A stretch of 64,000 bases of DNA from Nectonema munidae (lineage: Eukaryota > Nematomorpha > Nectonematoida > Nectonematidae), in NCBI GenBank assembly GCA_030549495.1, contig JAUIRK010000915.1, positions 62,001 to 126,000 on the forward strand, read 5' to 3'. This document shows, in pieces, positions 11,895-22,870 of the stretch; position 1 is the first letter of the stretch; the number at the start of each line of letters is the position of its first letter. The position numbers were made by a program, and so were the translations under genes. The notes under the pieces were generated by a model, which was given only the letters and a program-made list of their open reading frames with translations, did not search any database and was not told the DNA's origin.

Positions 11895-12918
11895 ATGGAT
11901 TCTACCAGTTTAATTAATATTATTAGTAATCTGAAAGATTCTCTTGAGTCTCTTACCAAAAAAGAAATTAAGCTAAGATTGGAAGACTTTATTGAAAAAT
12001 ACTCTGATAATTTTAATATACATGAAAAGTTAAATAGAATAGAGAATTTAGTGGAAAAAACCTCCAATAAGAACATTTTCTGAAGTTGTTCAGAAATTTC
12101 CAACTGAAAAAGCATCTTCATGTTCCAAGTTTTGTCAAAATTTTTTATCTAGTAAGACTTTAGAATCTAAGAATACTCTTGTCATCAATATTAAAGATGA
12201 CTTAAGTAAAAATAAAAGCAATCAGAATTTTGAGAAGGCATCTTTTTTACATAAAAATCTTACTGATTCTAGAATATTGCGAAGTAGTGTTTTTAAAAAT
12301 AAGGTCTTTGTTGATTTTCATGATAAAGATTAACTAAAAAAAGCTGAATCCATATTAAAGTCTAGAAACATACAGAATGAAGTTTTTACCAAAAGTATAC
12401 GTTTACCTAGAATTATACTGAAAAATATACCTGATTTCTTAAACTTTGAGAGCATAGATAAAATAAAAGAACATCTTTCTTCTAAGAATAATATTCCGTT
12501 AGAAGCATTCGAAAAAATCTTTAAAATTGAATCCAAAAGAACTACCAATCGTTTTAATTTAGTTATTTTATTAAAAAAAGATTTTTTCAAAGCTGTATGT
12601 TTGAAAAATAAAATATTCTATGGTCCTCTCTGTTACGAAATCTCTATTTTTATTCCGAAAGTAAAGTATTGCTTAAATTGTATTCAGTATGGGCATCCTA
12701 CTCATGAGTGCAAAAAACCTATCAATTGTCATGCTTGTTTTTCTAACGAGCATACTTTCGATAACTGTACCGTTGAAAAACTTACTAATTGTGTGAAGTG
12801 TAGAGATAACAAGTGCACAAAACAATTTTACAATCAAGAGTGTGCTTCCTTTATTAATAGGGTTAATCAAATAAAAAAACGGGAATATAATAACTATTAT
12901 TCAGCCATGAATGATTAA
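11895..12918 (+). pseudogene. LINE ORF1, gag-like zinc-knuckle protein
   Basis: RNA-binding protein of the retrotransposon particle. It starts ATGGATTCTACC. A frame change lies near 12075 and a TAA near 12331; the rest reads through to 12918. The C-terminal third has three Cys clusters: CLNCIQYGHPTHEC, CHACFSNEHTFDNC and CVKCRDNKCTKQ..C, the triple-knuckle pattern of Jockey/I-type ORF1. Its stop overlaps the ORF2 start in the octamer ATGATTAA (12911-12918), an arrangement compatible with termination-reinitiation. Confidence 0.75.
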
Positions 12919-15802
12919 CACTAAAAACATTAAAGAAGATTTAAGCTTTTTGAATTTTGATTTATTTGATACTAATTTTTTTGATGATTGTGATATTGTA
13001 TCCAATGTATCCACTAAGTACGTGTATCAAGATGACTTTTTGTCTCATAAATTTGAAATATCTTCAAAAAATTTGAAACTTTTGCATTTCAACATCCGTA
13101 GTTTAAAGGCTAACTTTGATTATTTCTCTAGTTTTATAATTTCCTCTGGTTTTAAGTTTCATTTTATAGTTTTAACTGAAATTTGGCAAATAGGCTCTCA
13201 TTCCTTCGAACTCCCAGGTTATAATTTTTATTACCAAGAAAGGAAAAAACGTGGAGGAGGAGTAGGTGTCTTTTTTAATAGCTCTTTTGATTTAATTTCT
13301 GTCAAAAACCTTTCATGCTCAGTCAATTACTTCGATTCCTTATTGTTAAACTTTCTTATCGAAGACAAGCATTTTAATTTACTCTCTGTATATAGACCTC
13401 CCAACACTAGCGTCTTCGATTTCAATGTCTTTCTATCTAATATTTTCACTTAGCATCCTTTCTCTAACTACTCTATCATTTGTGGAGATTTTAATATCAA
13501 TTTATTTGATTTTGACAAAAAAATTGATAATCTAGATTTTATCAATAATCTTCAACAATCTGGTTTTTTTCCTACTATCACAAAAAGTACACATTGCACC
13601 TCTTCCTCATTCTCAATTATTGACAATATTTTCATAAACTTCCGCATGCCATACTCTTCATATAACGTTATTAGTGATCTTTCTGATCATTTTCCTATAT
13701 GTATATTTATTGATAATTTTTTCATGAATCCAACAAAATACACCTACATATTCAAGAGAAATATTAGCCCAAAACAGCGCTCTATTTTTATGACTAATGT
13801 ATCAAAAGTTGACTTTACTCAAGTTTTTCATTCAACAAACCCGACTAATGCATATGATATTTTTATAAGTCTTTTAAAAGAATCATTCAATCTTAGCTTT
13901 CCACTAATTAAGTTTAAAGTGAAAACTAACAACAAGCCATGGTATTCATCATTTCTTTGTTCTCTTAGGAAAATCAAAATAAAATATTATAGAACTAAAC
14001 TTCATAATCCTTCACCATTGAATTGCGCTAAATATAAAAATATTTTAAAGCAGTAGAAAAATGAAATTTTAAGGGCTAAGTCAGCATATTATTATAATCA
14101 GCTTTCTACTTGTAAAAAGAATACTATATGGAAAAGCTTGAAGAAAATTTTGAAACCCACTAGCATGAACTCTAACAATACTCAATTTTGTAGTAATGAT
14201 TTTGCCGAGTATTTTTCTAGTACTTCTGATACTAGCATTGATTCAAATTCTATGAATTACATTGAAAAATCTATTTCACTCAACTCATCCACTTTATATT
14301 TCCATGAAATTGATTTCAATGATATCATAACTGCTGTTGCGTCTCTAGCAAACAAAAAATCATATGGTGATGATGGGTTGACCATTTATAACATAATAGA
14401 TATTCTCCCTTATATTCAAACAGCTCTTTCTTACATTTACAATTTATCTGTTAAACAGGGTGAATTTCCAAGAGCTCTTAAGTTAGCGCGTGTTGTTCCT
14501 ATTTTAAAAAATGGTAAGTCTGCTAAGTCATTGGATAATTTTAGGCCCATTTCAATATTGTCTAACTTCTCAAAAATATTTGAGAAAATTATATTAGGTA
14601 GATTACTGGGCTTCTTAGACAAACATAAAATTATTAATTCCAATCAATTTGGTTTTCAAAAGAACAGATCTACTGAAGATGCTGTTTTATCATTATGCAA
14701 CTCCATTTCCAACTACTTTTATGGTAAAAAGCTTAGTTTGGTGTTATTCCTTGATCTCACTAAAGCTTTTGATAATGTAAGTCATCCGCTGCTCATTTAT
14801 AAGTTATTTAGAATAGGTGTAAGAGGTCCTATTTTAAATTTGCTCGTAAGTTTTTTAAATGAAAGAGCGTTCTATGTGTCTCTTAATGGAAACTCTGATA
14901 CAAAATTCATGAAAAAAGGGGTACCTCAAGGATCTATCCTTGGGCCCTTACTTTTTTTGTTATTTACTAATGACATCTTTTCATGTCTAGACAATTGTTC
15001 ATCTTTAATTATGTACGCTGATGATGCGGCTATAACTTTAAAGTTTGAAGATGATTCAACAGTTTCTGATACAACTAATTCTTATCTAAAGTCTATCTCG
15101 AAATGGTGTTTTTCTAATTTGCTTTCTTTTAACTTGCACAAATGTGTGTACATGATTTTTTCCAAAAAAAAAATTGCCTGCAATTTCACTATATTACTTA
15201 ATGACTATATCTTGAATAGAGTTTATAGTTTTTCTTACCTAGGTATAACATTTACAGACAACTTATCCTGGTTCAAACACATCTCCTCCTTACATCTAAA
15301 AGTATCTCGTCTTTATGGAATATTCTACAAAATAAAAAACTGTCTCACTTTTCATTGTAAAAAACTAATTTACCACGCCTTTATTCTCCCACATTTTCTC
15401 TATGGTAACTTGATATGGGGTTCCTCCTGTTTAACAATGTTAAAAAAACTTAATTCATTCCAGAAAAAATTTATTGAATTTGTCAATAATTCTATCGATT
15501 CAAATGATATATTTTCAAGTATAAGCATATTTGATATTAATATTTTATCTCATTTTAACTTCTTTTATAAATCGTACTACCAAGATGGATTTCTCAACTC
15601 GCTCTTCATTCAAAACCTTTCAGTTCATCATCACTTCACTCGCTCTAATGATCTCTTACATATTCCTCAAATAAAAGAAAAATCTTTGTTCCGTTCAATA
15701 CTCCTCAGAACGCTTTTTCTGGTTAATTGCCACTTTTATCAGCTTGATCTGCGAAGCCGCAAAAGTTTTAAAGTTTCCTCAAAAGCTATATTTGATGTCT
15801 AA
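12911..15802 (+). pseudogene. LINE ORF2, endonuclease-reverse transcriptase
   Basis: One frame of about 963 codons interrupted only by two in-frame TAG codons (13451-13453 and 14054-14056). The N-terminal apurinic-like endonuclease shows LLHFNIRSLKAN, TEIW, GGVGVFF, SVYRPPN, CGDFNINLF and SDHFPI. The reverse transcriptase shows NFRPISILSNFSKIFEKI, NQFGFQKNRST, FLDLTKAFDNVSHPLL, GVPQGSILGPLLF, the catalytic MYADDAAI and YLGITF. No RNase H domain was seen. Clade assignment between Jockey, CR1 and relatives is not certain without a tree. Confidence 0.85.
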
Positions 15803-16255
15803 ATTTACATCGTAAGTTCTCTTTATGTATATATTATATTTTTATTATAAAGAATGTATGTTTTCATTTAATATTGCTCATGTATACATTTAAAATATTT
15901 TTTGTAAAAATGAATATATGATTTTCATATATGTTTATGATCATTTGATATATACCTATATATATATATATATTTAAATGTATGTATATGTTTGTGTGCT
16001 CACTTCTATTGTTTTGTTATGTGTTCTTATTCAATTTTTATATTTTTTCTTTTTACTTCATATACATTTTGTTATGAACTTAGTAACTCTTTTTTATGTT
16101 CACTTTTGACTTGCTCTCTTCGGTGTGAAGAAATCTCGATGAGGCGTTCAAGCTTCCTTTTTCTCTCTCCCAAAGCAAGCCAAACGAAGAAATATGTTTA
16201 AAATAGAAATGTGTTGATTTATATATGTTTATATTAAATAAATCTATCTATCTAT

Positions 16256-16430
16256 ATATACCCATCTTTAATTGTGCTGAACACGATGGTCACGTTTATC
16301 ATTTTTTTAAATCAATCAAACCTTGTCAAAAAATTGATTAACATATGAAAGGACAACTGAAAAAATTAACTCTTTATTTAAGTAGTTATAAAAAGTTTTT
16401 TTTTTTAACATTTTTGATTAATTTGTGACT
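16256..16430 (+). repeat. Left minisatellite of element 2, part after the LINE
   Basis: Continues the unit interrupted at 11884: GCTGAACACGATGGTCACG, CAATCAAACCTTGTCAAAAA and GTAGTTATAAAAAGTTTTT match the units near 11765. Confidence 0.75.
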
Positions 16431-16960
16431 TTTTTAAAATCGTGGTATGTTTGCGGTCAGACATATTGTACTGATTTTTGAACGATTTGTTTTCATGCTA
16501 TTCTCCAAACACTATATTCAAATTTTTAGTCATTTCACAAGTGAATTTATTTCTCTTTGAAGTTTCGATTTTATTTGGAATCTATAATAAAATAATTTTT
16601 TTCAGTATCAAAATTTCCAATGAGGCACGAATATTAATTTTGATACTCATCATTATATTATAAAATTGATTCATATATTTATGTTCAAAAAATTTTTTTT
16701 TATTTTTAGACTATAGAATGAAATTTACGTTGTGAATTATATTTCAAATGGAGTTTGCATGATTACATCATGTTTTTTTAAATAATATGTACAATTTTTT
16801 CGAATTTTTTTAAACTTTGGATATTCCATTTATATGTGCATACAGATATGCAAAATTTGATAGGTTTCTATTTCGGGAGAATGAAGTTATAACTTCTCAA
16901 ACTTTCTTACATTTGTATATGTAAGATCCCTCTTCTTCAGAAAATGCCATCCAATTTTTG
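16431..16960. other. Internal AT-rich part of element 2
   Basis: Lies between the left array and the transposase remnant. No recognisable coding sequence; the N-terminal half of the transposase would be expected here but cannot be read. Confidence 0.4.
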
Positions 16961-16971
16961 CCAAGTTAACG

Positions 16972-17620
16972 GTGTATATATTGAGAAAATTATATAGAAC
17001 TTATATACTTATAAGAGGCATCATCACTGTATATTTATCTTTGAGAGGTCAAAATTTAACAATTGACCGTTTGTATACCTCTATAGAGCTAGCTGATTGG
17101 CTGTATAAAAAAGGATTAACTATAGTCGGTACAATAGACACTAGAAGAAAAGGTATTCCGCAAAGTATAAAAAGTTTAAATAATAGAGATGAATTTTCTT
17201 ATAAATTTTCCTGGGATATAGATAGAGAATTTTTATCAATTTATAGTTATGTAGTATTTTCTAAATCAAAAGGAAGAAAAATGTATTAGTTTTGATATCC
17301 AGACCCCTCCCCCCCCCCCCCCCCTTATTTTAGGAATTACATTAGACGATGAAAAAAGTAAACTTGCAATTTTTAAACAGTACGATTTTTCCAAGGCTGA
17401 AACGGATATAGTCGATCAGAGAAAAAGAAATTATTCCACAAATAGAAAAACAAAAAAATGGACAGTAGCCGCTTTTTCTTATCTATTAGATAAGGCAAGA
17501 CTAAATGAAGGTACTATTTTAATAATGAGAAAAACCCAAGAAATACAAATATTTTTGAATCTTGATTATCAAAAAGACAAATTTTCGAATGAAGTTTTTT
17601 TCTTTTTTTAAAACTATTTT
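16972..17620 (+). pseudogene. piggyBac transposase remnant, C-terminal part (DDE_Tnp_1_7)
   Basis: The first block reads GQNLTIDRLYTSIELADWLY then KKGLTIVGTIDTRRKGIP, matching the piggyBac block GRNVTxDNFYTSxxLA...KLTxVGTxRxNRxxIP, with the second catalytic Asp in TIDRLYTS. The second block, after a C-run, reads KQYDFSKAETDIVDQRKRNY then STNRKTKKWTVAAFSYLLDK, matching K-x-GVDxVDQ...YSxxRKTxRW with the third Asp. The frame is broken around the 16-C run at 17309-17324. The N-terminal half and the first Asp are not visible. Confidence 0.8.
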
Positions 17621-18360
17621 TATTATCCTTGACAGTTTTTAATAAAGATCATTCACTTTTTTTAAATACTGCCAGCAATTATTAAATAAAATGGCAAATT
17701 TTATGCAAAAACTCATGTTGAGGTGAAAATATTTTTTATTTTAGGGAAACGATACGACAACCAAATGATTAGATATAAAAAACGATCAAATTTTTATTGT
17801 AAATAAATTATGTTTCAACTATATCATCTTCGTTCATTTGTATATTTTTTGATTATACGTATAAAACTTTCTCAAAATGGTCAAACACGAAACTTATTTA
17901 AATTGACCGATTCAACTTGTTTTGAGATATTGTAGAGTGAATGGTATAAACGAACTGCCTTTCTCCTTCAAATAAAATGATGCGCATCAAAATATGCCTC
18001 TACAGAGTCCTTGTTTTGTATTTAATTAATTTCATTAGTTTTTTAGTTTGTAGGTTGTTTGAATTAAAAAAAAATCATTTCATTGATTTCGGTATAAAAT
18101 CCCTTTTTTAGTTCTATACCATTTTCAGTTATATTTTCTTTTTATGCAATTTTGTTTTGCCTACTTATAATTCTATTTGTTCTGTGAAAAAATATATTAC
18201 ATATATAGCTACGTATAACTATTAAATCATGAAGTACTTTATTTCAGTTGAAGGGTCATATGTCAATCATTTTTTGACAGATATGATTAATTTTTATAAA
18301 AAATAAACATCACTGTTGGATTCAGCCTACTTGAAAATGCGTACATATGTGTAAAACACC
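17621..18360. other. Element 2 internal spacer
   Basis: AT-rich, no gene. It contains a phrase near 18270-18320 (TTTTTGACAGATATGATTAA and the following TATAAAAAATAAACATCAC) that reads like a left-array unit on the opposite strand. Confidence 0.35.
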
Positions 18361-19460
18361 TTATTTGATTCACGCTTACAAGTATTTTCAAATTCTACAT
18401 CCAAAAACAATCTATAATTGGAATTGGCATTGTTGATTTGTTATAAAAATGTGTGTATTTTATGTAAAATTTGAATGAATGTTCTCGTAGTCAGATTTTA
18501 GATGTAAACCGCAATTTTTGTTTTTGGGACCAATTTTTAGAAGTGAACCACAAATTTGTTCTCGAAGACAGATTTTAGAAATAAACCGCATCTTTGTTTC
18601 ACACTTATAAGTATTTTCAAATTCTAAATGCAAAAACAATCCATAAATAAAATTAGCATTATTGATTTGTTATAAAAGCGTGTATATTTCATGTAAAATT
18701 TTAATTAATGTTCTCGGAGACAGATTTTAAAAATAAACCGCAAATTTGTTTCACACTTATAAGTATTTTCAAATTCTAAATGCAAAAACAATCCATAAAT
18801 AAAATTGGCATTGTTGATTTGTTATAAAAGCGTGTATATTTCATGTAAAATTTTAATTAATGTTCTCGGAGATAGATTTTAAAAATAAACCGCAAATTTG
18901 TTTCATACTTATAAGTATTTTGAAATCCAAATGCAAAAATAATCTATAAATGAAATGGGCATTGTTGATTTGATATGAAAATGTGTATATTTCATGTAAA
19001 ATTTGAATGAGTTTTCTCAAAGACAGATTTTAGAAATAAACCGCAACTTTGTTTCACACTTATAAGTATTTTCAAATTCTAAATGCAAAAACAATCCATA
19101 AATGTAATAGGCATTGTTGATTTTTTATAAAAACGTGTATATTTCATGTAAAATTTTAATTAATGTTCTCGGAGACAGATTTTAAAAATAAACCGCAAAT
19201 TTGTTTCACATTGATTAGCATTTTTAAATTCTAAATGCAAAAAGTATTTATAAATGAAATTGCGATTTTTGATTTGTTATAATAATGTGTATATTCCATG
19301 TAAAATTTGAATGAATGTTTTCAGAGACAGATTTTAGAAGTAAACCGCAAGTTTGTTACACACTTATAGGTATTTTCAATTTCTAAATTCCAAAAATAAG
19401 TCCATAAATAAAATTAGTATGCCCGATTTGATATAAAAAATATATTTCATGTAAAATTTG
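18360..19460 (+). repeat. Right minisatellite array of element 2
   Basis: About seven units of roughly 155 bp. Anchors AAATTCTAAATGCAAAAACA, GCATTGTTGATTTGTTATAA and AAATAAACCGCAAATTTGTT recur near 18420, 18640, 18795, 18945, 19100, 19255 and 19410. Neighbouring units near 18640-18900 are almost identical, which points to recent local amplification. Confidence 0.85.
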
Positions 19461-20152
19461 AAGGTATATTTTATTAGATATATTTCTCATCAATCAAAAT
19501 TTTGATTGACATTTCACAAAAAGTAACCATGATTTTGAAAAAATTTAAACAATAAACTGTTATGTGTTCAAAACTCTATATATTTATAAATTTTCAAAAG
19601 AGTATATAATATAGAACCAAAGCTATAAGCTTAACTAGAGATATTGTCAGAATTTTGTTTGAAAAGTTTAACTTTTGATTTTGATTGGCAGATTTAGTCA
19701 TGAAAAGGTCATTTAACTGCCATTAAAACGGTATCAAAAGATGCAGCTAGCAATTATAGGAAATGTCACAAAGTATGGTAGCAAAAGATGTAACCAATTT
19801 GGTACAAGAGAAATTTAAGTTGAGTAGCCCTCCCCCCCGTCACTGATAGAGTTGATTTTTTTTAATAAATAAAAACAAATATATGATTATTGTCTAAACA
19901 AGTTAACGGTTAAAAGTTTCTCGGACTCTTTTATTAAAATAGGTGAGTAAAATTTAAGTCTTTAAATTTTAAGAATATAGCAACAATTGTTGACAACATT
20001 GTTCTAATATAACCTTTATTTTCGCATTTAACTAGTTTTTAGCCAAACGCGTCATTAAGTAGCTCCTCTTGAATTTACTTTCTATTTCAGCTTATAAAGA
20101 GGTAAAGTATAATACAGTTATAAGAAATTTTTGTTTATTTAATTTATATTTG

Positions 20153-20270
20153 AAGATCAAGAATTCGATCCTCAAGTCTCCCGACTACTAAAAATAAAAT
20201 CGCAAAAACTGTGTAACCATATCAAGCATAATGCGAGCATATGCCTTGATATCCAACCAACTAACCAACA
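20153..20270 (+). repeat. tRNA-related SINE, family B, copy 1
   Basis: Matches 20776-20953 in the opposite orientation: ATTCGATCCTCAAGTC (B-box-like GTTCGATCC in the other copy), GCATAATGCGAGCATATGCC and TTGATATCCAACCAACTAAC. Sense orientation is plus here. Confidence 0.55.
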
Positions 20271-20329
20271 TACAAAAATATTAAATTTTTAGAATAAAAT
20301 TGATACAGGATTATTTAACAAAACGATGA

Positions 20330-20406
20330 ACAGGTAGGCTTGATGGGGGATCGAACACAAGACCTTGAATTATCGGAACCCAGTACTTAACCAACCTTAC
20401 TTAGGC
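20330..20406 (-). repeat. tRNA-related SINE, family A, 3' fragment
   Basis: Shares TAGGCTTGATGGGGGATCGA, CCTTGAATTATCGG and TTAACCAACCTTACTTAGGC with the longer copy that starts 16 bp downstream; only the tRNA-like half is present. Confidence 0.65.
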
Positions 20407-20421
20407 CATCTTATATTAAAG

Positions 20422-20567
20422 AAAGGTAAAGGTACAGTGGGGTGTTTTCATCGAGAAAGCACAATTGCGCCGCTTGTATCTAATTATGAGAAAGTAGGCT
20501 TGATACGGAATCGAACCCAAGACATTGAGTTATCGAAACCTAGTATCTAACCAACCTTAATCACGCC
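20422..20567 (-). repeat. tRNA-related SINE, family A, fullest copy
   Basis: The most complete copy: GGTAAAGGTACAGTGGGGTG, TTCATCGAGAAAGCACAATT, GCGCCGCTTGTAT, then the tRNA-like half with a B box on minus (GGGTTCGATTCC) and CTAACCAACCTTAATCACGC. Two family A copies and two family B copies cluster within 800 bp upstream of EIF3K. Confidence 0.7.
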
Positions 20568-20775
20568 TTACTCAAATTAAACAAATCTGATAATCATCTG
20601 GCTTTAAACTATTTCAAAATATTGAATATTAGATTAAATATCTAATTACAAAATATCTAGAGTTGTTATATTTACGGAATACTTTTTAATATTTTAAAAA
20701 ATATCTAAATCTAAATAAAAAATATATTAAAATTAAGAATACTTTTCCAAAAACTAAAGCATATTTAAACAGTTA

Positions 20776-20953
20776 AGCGGGTTGGTTGGTTGGAGATATC
20801 AAAGAACTTTCAGTCTTAATGTTATGTGCTCGTATTATGTTTAAACAGTTTTTATGTATTTATTTTTAAGAGTTGAGAGCATTGAGGATCGAACCCATGA
20901 CCGTCAATTGTTAAGCTGAGAGGTACACCCTAACAACCATTGAGGCTCGGTTA
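20776..20953 (-). repeat. tRNA-related SINE, family B, copy 2
   Basis: On minus it starts AACCGAGCCTCAATGGTTGT and has a clear B box, GGGTTCGATCC, about 45 bases on: a tRNA-like head followed by a non-tRNA body that ends in CCAACCAACC. The minus strand is the sense strand. Confidence 0.6.
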
Positions 20954-20993
20954 AATGGGTTAAATCGACAATTGTTTACTTTTGAAAATTAAA

Positions 20994-21065
20994 AGAGTCC
21001 AGAATCATAAATTCCTTTTAATACAAAGCTTCTGTTTTACATTAGATATCGTCTGATTATTCTAA
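20994..21065. repeat. Fragment of a TTAA MITE (family of 61877-62115)
   Basis: Shares CAGAATCATAAAT-type flank and GTTTTACATTAGATATCGTC followed by TGATTATTCT with the two copies near 62000. The outer termini are missing. Confidence 0.5.
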
Positions 21066-21438
21066 TAAAAAACATCTTGCTTATTATAAAAAAAATATTT
21101 TTTTCAACTGGCTATTTTCACAGAAGACATTCTTAAAAAGTTTTCTTTTTTATGTTGAAATATATCCATATTCCTATTGCACTTCTAAATCCCTTTCAAG
21201 GTTAAAAGTAGGGGATTGCCACAATAGCTTAATTGCAGCCCTAGCTAAATGGAAAAACATGTTCAACTAGTTCAAATTAAGTACGAACGATAAGAACTCA
21301 GGTCAGAGATAAATCAGCCGAAATATAAACTCAATAATTTTTTGTATTTGAAATTAATTGTTATACATGAAAGTAACTTTATTATCAATTATTATTTAAA
21401 TTTGTCATTTTTATTTTCCCTCTCTTCCTTAATTTTTA

Positions 21439-22110
21439 ATGGCAGATTTCGATATTAAAGATTTGAAAGATGATATTTTTGAAAGATTAAATAATCCTGA
21501 AAGATATGATTTAACTAATTTAGAAAGTTATAAAAATGTTGTTTTAATTCAAAAAGATTATAAAGATTTTTATTTTTTAGATAACAATCTTGCAATAATT
21601 GAATTGTTTCAACTTCATCCAAATGTAATTGACATAGATATAATTTGTGTAATTTTGTTAAAAACTCTTACACGCTTACCATGTAATGATTTTAATGCAA
21701 TAAAATCGATGCCTTTATTTTCATTCATTATGGATGAAGATAGTCACATCAAAGATGAAAACCTCAACTTGATATTTGAAATGCATAAATGCCTTGAATT
21801 GGGGAAATATGAATATTTTTGGCAGTTGAAAAAGATTAAACCTGATCTCTTTGAAATTATTGCTGACTTTGAAAATTCATTAATTAGGTTTATTTGTTAT
21901 AATATAAAAAAGACATACATTTCAATTTCTACCCAAGTATTTGGAGCATTCATAAACAAGCCTAAAGAGAGCTCAAAATATTTGAAAGAAATGAACTTTT
22001 TTGGTGATGGTATTGCTTATAGAGAATCAAAAAATCTTGACTCAACTTTAGCTGTTGAAAATATAAATCTGGTTGCTCTTCAAAAGCACTCACGTGGTTT
22101 GTTTGCATAG
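21439..22110 (+). CDS. EIF3K: Eukaryotic translation initiation factor 3 subunit K
   Basis: Small non-core subunit of the eIF3 complex, cytoplasmic; pairs with eIF3l. The frame is 223 codons, close to the family's usual 218-220, starting ATGGCAGATTTC. It aligns along its whole length to animal eIF3k: RYDLTNLESYKN (RYNPENLxxLExY), NLAIIELFQLHP (NLAVLKLYQFNP), ILLKTLTRLPCNDF (ILLKALTNLPHTDF), YEYFWQLKKIKPDLFEIIAD (FQAFWQALxxNxDLLEGITG), SLIRFICYNIKKTYISIS (SVRKFICHVVGITYQHI) and a C-terminal VENINLVALQ (VEKIDFDSVS). No intron or disabling change. AATAAA at 22121-22126 lies only 11 nt after the TAG. A functional single-exon gene and a young retrocopy both fit; no A-tail is seen after the signal. 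Confidence 0.9.
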   Translation: MADFDIKDLKDDIFERLNNPERYDLTNLESYKNVVLIQKDYKDFYFLDNNLAIIELFQLHPNVIDIDIICVILLKTLTRLPCNDFNAIKSMPLFSFIMDEDSHIKDENLNLIFEMHKCLELGKYEYFWQLKKIKPDLFEIIADFENSLIRFICYNIKKTYISISTQVFGAFINKPKESSKYLKEMNFFGDGIAYRESKNLDSTLAVENINLVALQKHSRGLFA

Positions 22111-22120
22111 TTTTATTTCA

Positions 22121-22126
22121 AATAAA
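22121..22126 (+). terminator. Polyadenylation signal of EIF3K
   Basis: AATAAA 11 nt after the stop codon; the only good signal near the end of the frame. Confidence 0.6.
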
Positions 22127-22870
22127 GTTTTTGATTTAATTTTATTGTCACGTTTTATCACTTTGTTTGTAAAATTATAAAATATCAATTTTTTTCTGTA
22201 ATTTAAAATTTTCTCTGATTTTTATCAATACATATGTGAGAAATGTGTGTAAGTTCAAATATTTTTATTTTATAAACAAATTTTTTTAGCTCTGAACTAA
22301 ATTAGTTTTAATATATTTAGAATATGAAAAATTGATTTTTCTCTATCGGAAAATTTTCTATTTCCTTAGTTTTTAAAATTACATTTATAGTCAAATTGTT
22401 CACAGCAAACAAAAATGTTTTTAATCGTAACATTTAGAGTTATTTGGATTTTGGAAAAAGCCAAATTTTCTAACGTTGGTAGCTTATCTTAGCCTGGTCT
22501 GCACATTGTTGTAATTACTTGGGAAAGTGGCAAATTTTTTAAATTGTCTTCAATCTAAAAATGTTCTATCAATGTGTTTTTTTAAATATATAAAACGCTG
22601 AAACTGTACTAGTATTCGGGGTGGGTGTATGGCTCTGGTTTAAACTATCAAGCTTAATGTTTCCTGCTTAATTCGAATAATAGACCGTGTAACAAAGCAA
22701 GACATTCTTACAAATGCCCAATTTGTGATGATAAAGATGGTAGGAAATCTTCTGAAGCTCTGACTTCGACTAAAGAAGAATCTAAAGAGAATTTTTTTCG
22801 TTATTTAAAATACTTTGGAAAAATTATTTTTTAATGCATAAAAAACTCACTCCAATTTCGACTCCTATCC
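22127..22870. other. Intergenic stretch with a short Cys-bearing open frame
   Basis: Mostly AT-rich. 22661-22834 (+) reads as about 55 open codons including RPCNKARHSYKCPICDDKDG, a possible zinc-binding CPxC motif next to a plausible acceptor at 22681. It may be an orphan exon or transposon scrap; no family is recognised. Confidence 0.3.

Larger units (their letters stand above)
11885..16255 (+). mobile_element. Non-LTR retrotransposon (Jockey/CR1/I superfamily), nearly full length
   Basis: Two reading frames in the LINE order: a gag-like ORF1 with three zinc knuckles (11895-12918), then an endonuclease plus reverse transcriptase ORF2 (12911-15802). A 3' UTR ends at AATAAA and a short (TCTA)n tail at about 16238-16255. 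The flanks match the left minisatellite of element 2 on both sides: ACACATATA before and TATATACCCAT after, where intact units read ACACATATATACCCAT. The target duplication is therefore only a few TA-rich bases. The 5' UTR is about 10 nt, so the 5' end may be slightly truncated. Confidence 0.85.
11493..19851 (+). mobile_element. piggyBac-like element 2, long copy with nested LINE
   Basis: Left end CCCCTATTAGTGAC after TTTA (11489-11492); right end (reverse) CTCTATCAGTGAC before TTGA (19852-19855). Ends, repeat arrays and their order match element 1. The left array has two units before and one after a 4.4 kb LINE (11885-16255); the right array has about seven units at 18360-19460. Between them, 16972-17620 encodes the C-terminal part of a piggyBac transposase, so this copy shows which transposase family the elements belong to. 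Without the LINE it would be about 4 kb. Confidence 0.75.

Noticed and set aside
15955-15985. TA-rich microsatellite in the LINE 3' UTR considered as its end
   Set aside because: Sequence continues to AATAAA and a (TCTA)n tail at about 16250, where array flanks begin.
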